Source: Stomorhina lunata
Lineage: Eukaryota > Arthropoda > Insecta > Diptera > Rhiniidae
Reading direction: 5' to 3'
Assembly (NCBI GenBank): GCA_933228675.1
Contig: OW121740.1
Location: forward strand, 52,158,174-52,222,173
Length of the DNA stretch: 64,000 nt
A model generated the notes under the pieces. The model worked only from the letters and a program-made list of their open reading frames with translations. It made no database searches and was not told the origin of the DNA. Each line of letters begins with the position of its first letter. Within the stretch, counting starts at the first letter, position 1. Positions 45,269 to 59,095 of this stretch are shown piece after piece. The position numbers and the translations under genes were made by a program.

Positions 45269-48200
45269 TTATGACAAAGGAACTTCTTCCATGGCACGCA
45301 ATTTGTGGTGGACGGCTTCTTCGGGAACTTCACGTCTGAAGACGGATTTGTAACCGAAGGCAGCAACAAGAGCGCCAAGCATGGGACCGAACCAGTAAAT
45401 CCAGTGTTGTTCAAAATCATAGTTCCACAAAGCTGGGGCGAAAGAACGAGCAGGATTCATACTGGCACCGGTAAAGGGACCCTGAAATTTGTATTAAGAT
45501 TTAAATTTGGAATAATTTACAGAATAGGTTAAGGTTAAAAATTCTTACACCAGTGAGAGCCAAACAGGCAATAGTCAAACCGAAACGAATGGATACTGAA
45601 TCATGGAATTTGGCATTACGGGGATCCCAAACGGCACAGCAGACTATAATCAAGACAGCCGTAATAATGAATTCTATGGCACAACCCTGCATTGCTGAAA
45701 CATCGGGATGGGGTACGGTCACACATAAATTATGAGCAGCTTCGGGCACTTTAATGGTATTCTCTGGCAAGACCACCTTCAAGAGACCATAACCAATGAA
45801 ACCTCCCAACATTTGAGCGCATACATAGACAATAGCCATGGGGGCGGAGACCAGTTCATAGATGAAAGCTGCTAGGGTAACGGCAGGATTGAAATGAGCT
45901 CCCGATACACAGGCGAAGCACTGAATGACAATCATAATGACCAGACCAAAGTTAAGGCAGATCTGTAAGTGATTGTTGGCGAATGTGTCTGTCTTAACAC
46001 AGCCCATGCATCCCAGGAACACCAACAGGCCAGTGCCGATGAGTTCTGCCAAAAAGCAGCTAATTTTATCCAAAGTTGTGGTCTTCATTTTGTATTTCTC
46101 CCAAAACTTTGAACAGCTACTGGAAGTAAAAGAAATGAAAATATAATGTAAATAAAAAATCTTCTCTTTTCCGTTATAAAAAAAAGCTCTAAATAATGTA
46201 TTAAGTCTAAAGCTTTAAAGCTTTTAGTTAAAAATACTAATTATAAAACTTTAGTCCGAACTATAAAGATTAAACCCCTAATTCATAAACGGAAAATGAA
46301 GTTATGACAAACTTATAAATCAAATTTTTACACATAATTCCTACAATAAGCCTTAATATACAAATCGTTTATGAATTGGGGGAAATTTTAAAATTAAATT
46401 TATTTAAGTTCTAGTTAACTAATTATATCAAAAGCTTTTAATTATAAAAATATTACTTTAACTTTTCTTCCAGTCAAATCCATTGATTTAAAGCTTGAAA
46501 GCTTAAAAAAGTATATGTGAAAACTTTGAATTTTAAGATAACAAATTGAAAACTTTTCTGTGAACCCTAAAGATTATAAAAGTTTCTAGTAAAATTTTTA
46601 AAATTAAGCTTCTAACGAGTGTAAGTTTTAGAGTTTTTTGTTTAAAAATCTATAAAAATGTCTATTAAATAGTTTAGACTCATATAATACACAAAGCTTT
46701 TAAATTATTATATCTATAGATCTTTAATAAAAAGCTTCCATTATAGAAAGCAACATCAAGTCCAAGAAAGCTTTTTTGGGCCATCTTTCATAAAAGCTGA
46801 ACTAAGAACTAAAAAACTTTTGTCTCGCTTACACAAAAGTAATAAACGCTTCTATTAATTCCCTTAAACAATTTTTTGGCATACAGTTAAAAGCTTTTTA
46901 TCCAAATTAAAAGAATTTTAGCTCAAGGATTTGACTTTTTACCAAAATTTCATGAATTATAATTCTAAAACTAATATTTAATAATTTTTTGATCCAAGAA
47001 TTATCAAAAGCTTTTGTTTTTAAAACAACATCAATATCTGAAAAGCTTAAGTCTATTTTGAACAAGACAAACAAAAGCTTTATTCAACTTTCTTACACAT
47101 TTTTTTAAATACAGTTTAAAAAGCTTAAAAAAAGTTTTTATGAACTTTTGATAATAAAAAGCTTTTTTTTAATTAACTTTTTTGCCTAGCAAAATTAAAA
47201 CAAATATATATTTAATGTTTTTAAGCTTTTGTGTACAATTCAAAGTCCAGAATTATTTTAAATAAGCTTTAGTTTTAGAAACATTAACTTTTTACACAAA
47301 AGCGCTAAATTATTTAAAAATATTCAGACTTACAATAAATAATAAATAATAAGAAAATTAAAATTTTAGAAAGTTTAATAACTTTTTACAAATTATAAAA
47401 TATAAAGCTTTTGTAGCTATAGTTAGCTTCAACACATCGAAAGCTCATTTTAATATTGTTTAGATACAAAATTTGTTTATTTATTTTTAATCAAATACCC
47501 AATTGCCCTGTTTTAGCATAAAAGCTTTTGAGTCTAAATATTTCAGAGAATATTTGAAAATATTTAAGCTAACTTTTGTTCTTAAAAGCTTTATGTAGAT
47601 TAAAAGCACTTTTTTAGCAACGTAAGACTTAAATATTTTAATATATATAATTTTTGGTCTTGTGTTTCATTTAGTAAAGAATTTAAGCTTTTTCTTAAAA
47701 GCTTTTAATTTGAAATTTATAAGTTTTTAATAAAATATTAACCTATGTATTTGTTCTTTTTCTAATATAGTAATATGAAACTAAACTTTTTAAAGTTCAA
47801 AAATTTAAAAATGAAAAGCTTTTAGATTTTATTAGCTTCTGTCTTACTTAATTGGCTCACATTGAAACTAGTTTATGTAAAGGCTTAAAGCTTTGATCCT
47901 TTAAAGTAATTTTTCAAAACTGAAAGCTTATTTTAGAAGACAAGCTCGCTTCAACAAAGCTTTGATTTAGACTTTTAAGCTTTTTTCCTATTTTATTCCC
48001 TAATTTATTTATTACCTCTGTATTTTTATCGGCTTTTAATAGGTTCAGTCAAACTAATTATTTTGAAGTATTAAAATATAGATATAAAAACCTTTTAGAT
48101 TTTATGAGCTTATTTTAGAAGACAAGCTCGCTTCAACAAAGCTTTGATTTAGACTTTTAAGCTTTTTTCCTATTTTATTCCCTAATTTATTTATTACCTC

Positions 48201-49424
48201 TGTATTTTTATCGGCTTTTAATAGGTTCAGTCAAACTAATTATTTTGAAGTATTAAAATATAGATATAAAAACCTTTTAGATTTTATGAGCTTTTGCCCT
48301 ACTTTTATCTATTGTTTTTTGGGGCAATAAACTAGTTTATATAATGACTTAAAGCTTTTGTTCATACAAAACTGAAGACTTACTTTAGAAATAAAGCACA
48401 TTTTAACAATGTGCTGATAAAGATTTTATGAGCTTTTTCTTAATTTATACCCTAATATATTTATTGTCTCATATTGAAATTAGCTTATAAAATGCCTTAA
48501 AGCTCTTGTCCCTTAAAATCAGACCTTTTACATTAAGACCTTTTACATTAATATTTGCATTTGTAGTAAACAGCTTTGAAAGCTCTTACGACCAGTGTTG
48601 CCAGATTTATATTTTTCTTAATATATTCTAGCATTTTTCATATAATCGAGCAAAAAATTCTAGTCTGCCAGTACTGACTTTGAAGGGACCACTGACTTTG
48701 CAAAGACAATTTTATGTAAATATGTGCGGGATAAACATAGTTGAGTCTCGCTCAAGCATAGTGTGCCGATGTGAAAGCTCAAAAGCTCTTTTGTTAAAGT
48801 TCACACATTGTGCTGTAGAGCTGGACCGCTCCGCTTTAAATACATTTAGAAATCCAAAAGCTTTTTTATCAGTCAAACGCTAACATTATTATTTTAGATT
48901 TAGTATTTATGAGCTTTTCTCTACTTTGAAGCCATTTTATTTGTTGCCTTATATTGAAACTAGTTAATAGAATGTCGTAAGCTTTTGTCCCTTTAACTTT
49001 TTAAAGTTTTTGACTCCTTTTATGGAATTTGAATTAAAAAATTTTAGATTTTTTCTACCTTAAAGCCATTTTATCTATTGCCTTACATTGAATCTTAGTC
49101 TTAAAACATATAATTATATTTAGCAATCCGAAAGCTTATTTGACCAATTAAGCTCTATTATTGGTTTAGAATTTATGAGGATTTACCTGCTTTGAAGGCA
49201 TTTTATTTACTTTCTCACATTAAAACTAGTTTATATAATGATGTAAGGCTTTTATACCTTAAAGTGTATCCAAAAAATCGTCAGCTTTTTAAGCACTTCT
49301 TATATTGCAAAGCTTTTTTCCTTTTTTCAAAGCGCTTTAACCATTGGCTCTACTTTTAAAAAAATTAAACAAATGACTCTTAAAACTTTTCTCCTCACCT
49401 CTCCTTGGGCTTTTCCTCTTCCAT
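45269..49424 (-). CDS. Aquaporin gene C, Eglp-like (exons 49424-49399, 46119-45549, 45481-45269)
   Basis: A predicted MIP/aquaporin of 250 residues from the ATG at 46088, or 269 if an upstream exon supplies the start. The main exon ends GGT|GTAAGA. A 67-bp intron ends in ATTTCAG. The last exon begins [13 protein letters not shown]. Motifs (numbered from ATG 46088) are NPA at 67-69 and NPAR at 189-192, with Ala177 in place of the filter histidine, as in entomoglyceroporins. A splice acceptor (TTACTTCCAG) lies 31 bp before ATG 46088. A 26-nt open exon, ATGGAAGAGGAAAAGCCC... with donor AG|GTGAGG, lies at 49424-49399. Joining them gives 19 extra in-frame residues beginning MEEEKPKE. It is the most canonical and probably best-conserved member of the cluster. 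Solute specificity is not visible from sequence. Confidence 0.88.
46120..49398 (-). other. First intron of gene C, rich in AAGCTT
   Basis: This 3.28-kb intron has no transposon or frame that I recognise. It is strikingly full of AAAGCTTTT-like hexamers, dozens of AAGCTT or AGCTTTT occurrences, in AT-rich sequence, and includes a 182-bp tandem duplication. It looks like either a worn tandem repeat or a biased simple sequence. Confidence 0.55.
47925..48288. repeat. 182-bp tandem duplication in gene C intron 1
   Basis: Two near-identical copies lie directly adjacent. Landmarks AGACAAGCTCGCTTCAACAA and TTTTTATCGGCTTTTAATAG recur at exactly 182 bp. It is recent, given the almost complete identity. 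Confidence 0.9.
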
Positions 49425-49483
49425 TGCGAAAACACTTTAAGCTCCCTGCCGAAAAAATACGAAATTGTTGTCGTCCGCATACA

Positions 49484-49490
49484 GAATATA
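49484..49490 (-). promoter_or_regulatory. Possible TATA element of gene C
   Basis: GGTATATTC on the minus strand lies about 60 bp before the candidate upstream start codon at 49424, a workable distance for a short leader. There is no other support. Confidence 0.22.
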
Positions 49491-49499
49491 CCCGAAGAT

Positions 49500-51047
49500 A
49501 AAAACACTTCTGTTCAATTTAACAGCACTTTTTCAACTGTCATTTTAAGAAATGTTCCATAGTATCTACGAGTACCTGTTTAACTTGTCTTACATTTATT
49601 GTATCTTTAACTTGCCTAATCTTTATACCGATTTTATGTTCTACACATAAAATACATATACAAAAAAAATCTTGTTGCAAATAAACAAAACAAAATGTTG
49701 CAACTTCAAAATTATAAGAGGTTATCATAGACGCAGCAGCTGTGGCAGCATAATGACCATAATTCATGTGGCAAGAATCCAATCAGTTTTTGGTCTTTAA
49801 TGGAAATATTGGGTGGTGGTATAAGTGATGGGCGGTTGAGTGTTTTGAAATAGATTTTTCTATTGACATTTAATAAATTAGGTAAATTGTTGTTATTAGA
49901 GGATTTAGATCAAGGTTGGCCATTATTTGCGAGGCAAATAGACTTGGCGATCCATATTTGGCCATAGCTCCCATACAGGGTCTTCTGACAAAAGCCATTT
50001 AAATGAGTCAAAATTAATAAAATTTGATATCTAAACATATTTGTTTGTCTGCCAAAACATTTAGTTTAAATGAAATTCTTTTACTAGTAGTAGTGAATCT
50101 TATATATGTTATATATTATTTAGAGTATCCTAAAATTATGCTACACAAATGTTTCTGAAATATCTTTCATTTCGACTGATATGGAATGCTGCGATTTTGA
50201 TCCCCAAAGACTTTTAAAAATAAAAAAAATTATAGTTGGTGATCAAAGGTTACGCAAAAACTTGAATTTTGTAAACAAAAAGAATCATTGAAGGCTATAT
50301 AGAATTCGACTAAACCGAGTGTTTTATCACCTTGATTTTTTTTTTTTTTTTTTTTTTGTACAATTTATCTGAAGTACCCTCGATTTCTATTTCTTATTTA
50401 TCAACAAACAAAATTTGTACGTCTAATTATACGTGTTATTTTAGAGACTTTTTCGACACCTTAAGAGTTCTAAATAGACTTTCTATTTATTATCTTTTGA
50501 AAAGTTAAGGGCATAATGATAATGACTATTTAGTTATCAAACAAAGTTGACAAGCTAAAGCGCCAATGAACAGTGGGACGTTTAGGCTATTAATAACAAA
50601 CTAAAAAAATGATAAAGAGTGGAAGAAAAAAAAAATAGATTTTGCTCATAGTTTAGAAATACATATAGTAAGTGGCCTTATCTAAAGAAAAATTCTTATT
50701 ATTTTGGGAAATTTTCTTTAACATTTTTAAGTCATTTGATTTTTTACTGAAATTCTTTCAAAACTGTAGCCTTGTGTAAATACTTCACGTTTTTGCTTTT
50801 TATCATCAATTAGCACCTTCTGCACCGGGTGCACACTTAAAACATTGAGTTAAATGTTAGCGCCTTTTCTAAAAATAAATAATTTACATAATATTTGCAA
50901 AAACAAAATTAAATTTTAGTTAATATATAAAATTAACAACTATTTAATAATAAAAATAGCAAATAGTAAGGGTATTCATTTAACAAATGATGGCGGTGCA
51001 AAACTGCATTTTAAGTCAAATTAGCCAAGTATTGAAACCGAAGAAAA
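49500..51047. other. Region upstream of gene C
   Basis: No gene is supported. A reversed R2 fragment lies at about 49945-50040 (TTTGGCCATAGCTCCCATAC, then AATGAGTCAAAATTAATAAA). A T19 tract is at 50337. The rest is AT-rich unique-looking DNA. Confidence 0.4.
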
Positions 51048-54000
51048 ATATTTTTAATATTTTCTATAGAAAATTTTTAATATTTTCTAAAGAAAATTTT
51101 TAATATTTTCTATAGAAAATTTTTAATATTTTCTATAGAAAATTTTTAATATTTTCTATAGAAAATTTTTAATGTTTTCTATAGAAAATTTTTAATATTT
51201 TCTATAGAAAATTTTTAATATTTTCTATAGAAAATTTTTAATATTTTCTATAGAAAATTTTTAATATTTTCTATAGAAAATTTTTAATATTTTCTATAGA
51301 AAATTTTTAATATTTTCTATAGAAAATTTTTAATATTTTCTATAGAAAATTTTTAATATTTTCTTTAGAAAATTTTTAATATTTTCTATAGAAAATTTTT
51401 AATATTTTCTATAGAAAATTTCTAATATTTTCTATAGAAAATTTTTAATATTTTCTATAGAAAATTTTTAATATTTTCTATAGAAAATTTTTAATATTTT
51501 CTATAGAAAATTTTTAGTATTTTCTATAGAAAATTTTTAATATTTTCTATAGAAAATTTTTAATATTTTCTATAGAAAATTTTTAATATTTTCTATAGAA
51601 AATTTTTAATATTTTCTATAGAAAATTTTTAATATTTTCTATAGAAAATTTTTAATATTTTCTATAGAAAATTTGTAATATTTTCTATAGAAAATTTGTA
51701 ATATTTTCTCTAGAAAGTTTTTAATATTTTCTCTAGAAAATCTTTAATATTTTCTATAGAAAATTTTTAATATTTTCTATAGAAAATTTTTAATATTTTC
51801 TATAGAAAATGTTTAATATTTTCTATAGAAAATTTTTAATATTTTCTATAGAAAATTTTTAATATTTTCTATAGAAAATTTTTAATATTTTCTATAGAAA
51901 ATTTTTAATATTTTCTATAGAAAATTTTCAATATTTTCTTAAAAAAATTTTTAATATTTTCTATAGAAAATTTTTAATATTTTCTATAGAAAATTTTTAA
52001 TATTTTCTATAGAAAATTTTTAATATTTTCTATAGAAAATTTTTAATATTTTCTATAGAAAATTTTTAATATTTTCTATAGAAAATTTTTAATATTTTCT
52101 ATAGAAAATTTTTAATATTTTCTATAGAAAATTTTTAATATTTTCTATAGAAAATTTTTAATATTTTCTATAGAAAATTTTTAATATTTTCTATAGAAAA
52201 TTTTTAATATTTTCTATAGAAAATTTTTAATATTTTCTATAGAAAATTTTTAATATTTTCTATAGAAAATTTTTAATATTTTCTATAGAAAATTTTTAAT
52301 ATTTTCTATAGAAAATTTTTAATATTTTCTATAGAAAATTTTTAATATTTTCTATAGAAAATTTTTAATATTTTCTATAGAAAATTTTTAATATTTTCTA
52401 TAGAAAATTTTTAATATTTTCTATAGAAAATTTTTAATATTTTCTATAGAAAATTTTTAATATTTTCTATAGAAAATTTTTAATATTTTCTATAGAAAAT
52501 TTTTAATATTTTCTATAGAAAATTTTTAATATTTTCTATAGAAAATTTTTAATATTTTCTATAGAAAATTTTTAATATTTTCTATAGAAAATTTTTAATA
52601 TTTTCTATAGAAAATTTTTAATATTTTCTATAGAAAATTTTTAATATTTTCTATAGAAAATTTTTAATATTTTCTATAGAAAATTTTTAATATTTTCTAT
52701 AGAAAATTTTTAATATTTTCTATAGAAAATTTTTAATATTTTCTATAGAAAATTTTTAATATTTTCTATAGAAAATTTTTAATATTTTCTATAGAAAATT
52801 TTTAATATTTTCTATAGAAAATTTTTAATATTTTCTATAGAAAATTTTTAATATTTTCTATAGAAAATTTTTAATATTTTCTATAGAAAATTTTTAATAT
52901 TTTCTATAGAAAATTTTTAATATTTTCTATAGAAAATTTTTAATATTTTCTATAGAAAATTTTTAATATTTTCTATAGAAAATTTTTAATATTTTCTATA
53001 GAAAATTTTTAATATTTTCTATAGAAAATTTTTAATATTTTCTATAGAAAATTTTTAATATTTTCTATAGAAAATTTTTAATATTTTCTATAGAAAATTT
53101 TTAATATTTTCTATAGAAAATTTTTAATATTTTCTATAGAAAATTTTTAATATTTTCTATAGAAAATTTTTAATATTTTCTATAGAAAATTTTTAATATT
53201 TTCTATAGAAAATTTTTAATATTTTCTATAGAAAATTTTTAATATTTTCTATAGAAAATTTTTAATATTTTCTATAGAAAATTTTTAATATTTTCTATAG
53301 AAAATTTTTAATATTTTCTATAGAAAATTTTTAATATTTTCTATAGAAAATTTTTAATATTTTCTATAGAAAATTTTTAATATTTTCTATAGAAAATTTT
53401 TAATATTTTGTATAGAAAATTTTTAATATTTTCTATAGAAAATTTTTAATATTTTGTATAGAAAATTTTTAATATTTTCTATAGAAAATTTTTAATATTT
53501 TCTATAGAAAATTTTTAATATTTTCTATAGAAAATTTTTAATATTTTCTATAGAAAATTTTTAATATTTTCTATAGAAAATTTTTAATATTTTCTATAGA
53601 AAATTTTTAATATTTTCTATAGAAAATTTTTAATATTTTCTATAGAAAATTTGTAATATTTTCTATAGAAAATTTGTAATATTTTCTCTAGAAAGTCTTT
53701 AATATTTTCTCTAGAAAATCTTTAATATTTTCTATAGAAAATTTTTAATATTTTCTATAGAAAATTTTTAATATTTTCTATAGAAAATTTTTAATATTTT
53801 CTATAGAAAATGTTTAATATTTTCTATAGAAAATTTTTAATATTTTCTATAGAAAATTTTTAATATTTTCTATAGAAAATTTTTAATATTTTCTATAGAA
53901 AATTTTTAATATTTTCTATAGAAAATTTTTAATATTTTCTTAAAAAAATTTTTAATATTTTCTATAGAAAATTTTTAATATTTTCTATAGAAAATTTTTA

Positions 54001-54930
54001 ATATTTTCTATAGAAAATTTTTAATATTTTCTATAGAAAATTTTTAATATTTTCTATAGAAAATTTTTAATATTTTCTATAGAAAATTTTTAATATTTTC
54101 TATAGAAAATTTTTAATATTTTCTATAGAAAATTTTTAATATTTTCTATAGAAAATTTTTAATATTTTCTATAGAAAATTTTTAATATTTTCTATAGAAA
54201 ATTTTTAATATTTTCTATAGAAAATTTTTAATATTTTCTATAGAAAATTTTTAATATTTTCTATAGAAAATTTTTAATATTTTCTATAGAAAATTTTTAA
54301 TATTTTCTATAGAAAATTTTTAATATTTTCTATAGAAAATTTTTAATATTTTCTATAGAAAATTTTTAATATTTTCTATAGAAAATTTTTAATATTTTCT
54401 ATAGAAAATTTTTAATATTTTCTATAGAAAATTTTTAATATTTTCTATAGAAAATTTTTAATATTTTCTATAGAAAATTTTTAATATTTTCTATAGAAAA
54501 TTTTTAATATTTTCTATAGAAAATTTTTAATATTTTCTATAGAAAATTTTTAATATTTTCTATAGAAAATTTTTAATATTTTCTATAGAAAATTTTTAAT
54601 ATTTTCTATAGAAAATTTTTAATATTTTCTATAGAAAATTTTTAATATTTTCTATAGAAAATTTTTAATATTTTCTATAGAAAATTTTTAATATTTTCTA
54701 TAGAAAATTTTTAATATTTTCTATAGAAAATTTTTAATATTTTCTATAGAAAATTTTTAATATTTTCTATAGAAAATTTTTAATATTTTCTATAGAAAAT
54801 TTTTAATATTTTCTATAGAAAATTTTTAATATTTTCTATAGAAAATTTTCAATATTTTCTATAGAAAATTTTTAATATTTTCTATAGAAAATTTTTAATA
54901 TTTTCTATAGAAAATTTTTGCTATTTTCTA
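51048..54930 (+). repeat. Satellite array 3, 23-bp units (~168 copies)
   Basis: The unit is the palindrome TTTTCTATAGAAAA plus the spacer TTTTTAATA. It is nearly homogeneous, with marker variants (TTTGTAATA, CTCTAG, TCTTAAAAAAA) that recur in the same order 1978-2001 bp later. Confidence 0.96.
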
Positions 54931-56129
54931 GGTTAAGTTATTGATGTGAATACCTTTAATGAATGTGATATCTAAAGTGTGATAAATTTTTTTTTTCGGA
55001 AAATCTGTTCTAATTAATTGTAATTGGACAATAATTAATTATTTATTTCATCATGTTAGAAATCTGTAAGAATTTCATCATGATATTTAAAAAAGTTTAA
55101 AATTTATTGACAATTTTGAAACAAAAGAGGAACTCATTGATCGAAATTTTGTATTGAAAAGCGTAGGGTATTTTCATTCCAATATATTTGAAATTACTGA
55201 AAATTTTACTATAAAAAGCGATGAATGAATATAAATGGAAACAAGCTTCCTACGCTCTTTTAACTTTTTTCACTTTCTTATTTACATTTTAAGATAATAA
55301 ATTTCTTTTAATTACAAAGTGACAAGTTAAGTGACAAAGATCTTGATTTATAGAGAACTAAATTTTTAATAAGAGAAGTTCGACTGTAAGTTACCCTGAA
55401 TATTTGTAATCTAATCCGTCGACCAAGATATATCCTAAAGTAATCCGATTGAATTAAAATCACTATTTTAATAAGAAAAGCTTATAAAAATCTTATATGC
55501 AGATATATGCATTTAGATTTCTAATTTTGCCATTGAAGACATATATACCTTTCATTTCTGAAAAAATCTGACTTGAAGTTGCAGTAGTTAAATCAAAATT
55601 TGATTCTGAACACAGATAATTTTCGTTATAATCAAATAAGTTAGTTAAAACTGATTTCTATAGTAAGTTTATTAAAATTTTTTTACCCCATTATCTTTAT
55701 TGGTTTATTTTTTATTTATTGGTTTATTTTTTACTTATTTTATAATTATGTACATATGTTGCTAAATTTATGGAATTATTTCATTAACTTTTTCATCAAC
55801 ACGAACGTCAATGTACATTTAAATATTAGTAAACAAATAAAATAAAGATATTGTTCGAAAAATAAAATGTTAAGGCAGTTATGGTTAATTATAGCATTTA
55901 ATACCATATATTTGCTTTAAATTGTGAGTATTTATTATTTAAACAAAATATTTAACATTTATGGTATTTGTCATAATAATTCTACCGTTTTAAAAAAAGT
56001 AGAAGAATAATAATGCGAAGTATAATTAAGACTTAAAAGGCGTTAAAATAAACTTGTTAAATAAAATTGAGCAAATATTTTCCTTCAAATGATAGATAAC
56101 TACTAATTTTTATTGATTCAATAAAATAA
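54931..56129. other. Non-satellite spacer between arrays 3 and 4
   Basis: AT-rich sequence with no gene or repeat recognised. Satellite orientation flips across it. Confidence 0.4.
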
Positions 56130-58298
56130 TTTTCTATAGTATTTTCTATAGTAAACATTTCAAATTTTCAATAAAAAATATTTCAAATTTTCTATAGAAA
56201 ATATTTCAAATTTTCTATAGAAAATATTTCAAATTTTCTATAGAAAATATTTCAAATTTTCTATAGAAAATATTTCAAATTTTCTATAGAAAATATTTCA
56301 AATTTTCTATAGAAAATATTTCAAATTTTCTATAGAAAATATTTCAAATTTTCTATAGAAAATATTTCAAATTTTCTATAGAAAATATTTCAAATTTTCT
56401 ATAGAAAATATTTCAAATTTTCTATAGAAAATATTTCAAATTTTCTATAGAAAATATTTCAAATTTTCTATAGAAAATATTTCAAATTTTCTATAGAAAA
56501 TATTTCAAAATTTCTATAGAAAATATTTCAAATTTTCTATAGAAAATATTTCAAATTTTCTATAGAAAATATTTCAAATTTTCTATAGAAAATATTTCAA
56601 ATTTTCTATAGAAAATATTTCAAATTTTCTATAGAAAATATTTCAAATTTTCTATAGAAAATATTAAAAATTTTCTATAGAAAATATTTCAAATTTTCTA
56701 TAGAAAATATTTTAAATTTTCTATAGAAAATATTTCAAATTTTCTATAGAAAATATTTCAAATTTTCTATAGAAAATATTTCAAATTTTCTATAGAAAAT
56801 ATTTCAAATTTTCTATAGAAAATATTTCAAATTTTCTATAGAAAATATTTCAAATTTTCTATAGAAAATATTTCAAATTTTCTATAGAAAATATTTCAAA
56901 TTTTCTATAGAAAATATTTCAAATTTTCTATAGAAAATATTTCAAATTTTCTATAGAAAATATTTCAAATTTTCTATAGAAAATATTTCAAATTTTCTAT
57001 AGAAAATATTTCAAATTTTCTATAGAAAATATTTCAAGTTTTCTATAGAAAATATTTCAAATTTTCTATAGAAAATATTTCAAATTTTCTATAGAAAATA
57101 TTTCAAATTTTCTATAGAAAATATTTCAAATTTTCTATAGAAAATATTTCAAATTTTCTATAGAAAATATTTCAAATTTTCTATAGAAAATATTTCAAAT
57201 TTTCTATAGAAAATATTTCAAATTTTCTATAGAAAATATTTCAAATTTTCTATAGAAAATATTTCAAATTTTCTATAGAAAATATTTCAAATTTTCTATA
57301 GAAAATATTTCAAATTTTCTATAAAAAATATTTCAAATTTTCTATAGAAAATATTTCAAATTTTCTATAGAAAATATTTCAAATTTTCTTTAGAAAATAT
57401 TTCAAATTTTCTATAGAAAATATTTCAAATTTTCTATAGAAAATATTTCAAATTTTCTATAAAAAATATTTCAAATTTTCTATAAAAAATATTTCAAATT
57501 TTCTATAGAAAATATTTCAAATTTTCTATAGAAAATATTTCAAATTTTCTATAGAAAATATAAAAAATTTTCTATAGAAAATATAAAAAATTTTCTATAG
57601 AAAATATAAAAAATTTTCTATAGAAAATATAAAAAATTTTCTATAGAAAATATTAAAAATTTTCTATAGAAAATATTGAAAATTTTCTATAGAAAATATT
57701 AAAAATTTTCTATAGAAAATATTAAAAATTTTCTATAGAAAATATTAAAAATTTTCTATAGAAAATATTAAAAATTTTCTATAGAAAATATTAAAAATTT
57801 TCTATAGAAAATATTAAAAATTTTCTATAGAAAATATTAAAAATTTTCTATAGAAAATATTAAAAATTTTCTATAGAAAATATTAAAAGTTTTCTATAGA
57901 AAATATTAAAAATTTTCTATAGAAAATATTAAAAATTTTCTATAGAAAATATTAAAAATTTTCTATAGAAAATATTAAAAATTTTCTATAGAAAATATTA
58001 AAAATTTTCTATAGAAAATATTAAAAATTTTCTATAGAAAATATTAAAAATTTTCTATAGAAAATATTAAAAATTTTCTATAGAAAATATTAAAAATTTT
58101 CTATAGAAAATATTAAAAATTTTCTAATATTTTCTATAGAAAATTAGAAATAGAAAATATTTCTAGTTTTCTATAGAAAATATTAAAAATTTTCTATAGA
58201 AAATATTTCTAATTTTCTATAGAAAATATTTCTAATTTTCTATAGAAAATATTTCTAATTTTCTATAGAAAATATTTCTAATTTTCTATAGAAAAATT
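56130..58298 (-). repeat. Satellite array 4, 23-bp units, inverted (~93 copies)
   Basis: The same TTTTCTATAGAAAA core, with spacer TATTTCAAA up to about 57550, then TATAAAAAA (four units) and TATTAAAAA to 58120, then mixed units with TATTTCTAA. These spacers are the reverse complements of those in arrays 3 and 5, so the array is inverted. A junction palindrome lies near 58125-58150. Confidence 0.96.
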
Positions 58299-59095
58299 TC
58301 ATAAGAAATGTTTCATTGTTTATTTGAATACACTGAAGTTGGGTATATTATTGACACCTACTGGTGTCATATAGAACACCAATATCTTCAATATTTTTTT
58401 GGATGCAATGAAAACATAAACAGTTTAATTGACCCTGATCCTGAGTATAATTTATAACCGATCAATTTTATTTAGCAATTTACTTAAGTACATAAATATT
58501 TGCATATTTATGCAATAAAAAAAAGAAGTTCAATTATTCTTTATCAATATCAAAGTGATCTATTTTGTAAACGCCTTAATTAAAGCCTAAATTGACAGTT
58601 GTAGCTGCTATGACACTAATATTTAATAGATCAATAATAAAAATCCATCCAAATGATTGATGCGCAAATAAAGCGAAAAACGAGTACATTTGCAATTGCA
58701 GACTGAGTCCATTTGATGGCAGCAGTAAAAATAATTGACGCACTTGTAGAAAAAATGGTAACGCACATTCAGAGTCTCTATATAGAAATCTAGATTCCTG
58801 ATTCTTGAATATTAAAACTGATTTATTATTGTGTTTTTGTTGTTGTTTTTGCTGTTGTTATCTACGCACTTTAATAATGTTAAATCAAATTGAAATGCAA
58901 ACAAATAATATACGAGTATTCTGATAATAATTTTAATAACGAGAACTTACTTTGAATTTCTAAATCACGACAAAAATAAAAATTACTACAAATTTCAAGA
59001 AATGCACGACACAAATTAGGAGTGCCTCTGGAGGGAATTTATTAAAATTCCAATGCACATAAGTAAGAACAGTTGTACAATCTCGACCCTAAAAA
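58299..59095. other. Non-satellite spacer between arrays 4 and 5
   Basis: AT-rich sequence with no supported gene. A TTG/GTT-rich stretch (TTTTTGTTGTTGTTTTTGCTG) lies near 58845. Confidence 0.4.

Noticed and set aside
48680..48883. 67-residue frame in gene C intron 1
   Set aside because: No family similarity or splice context; a chance open frame in an intron.
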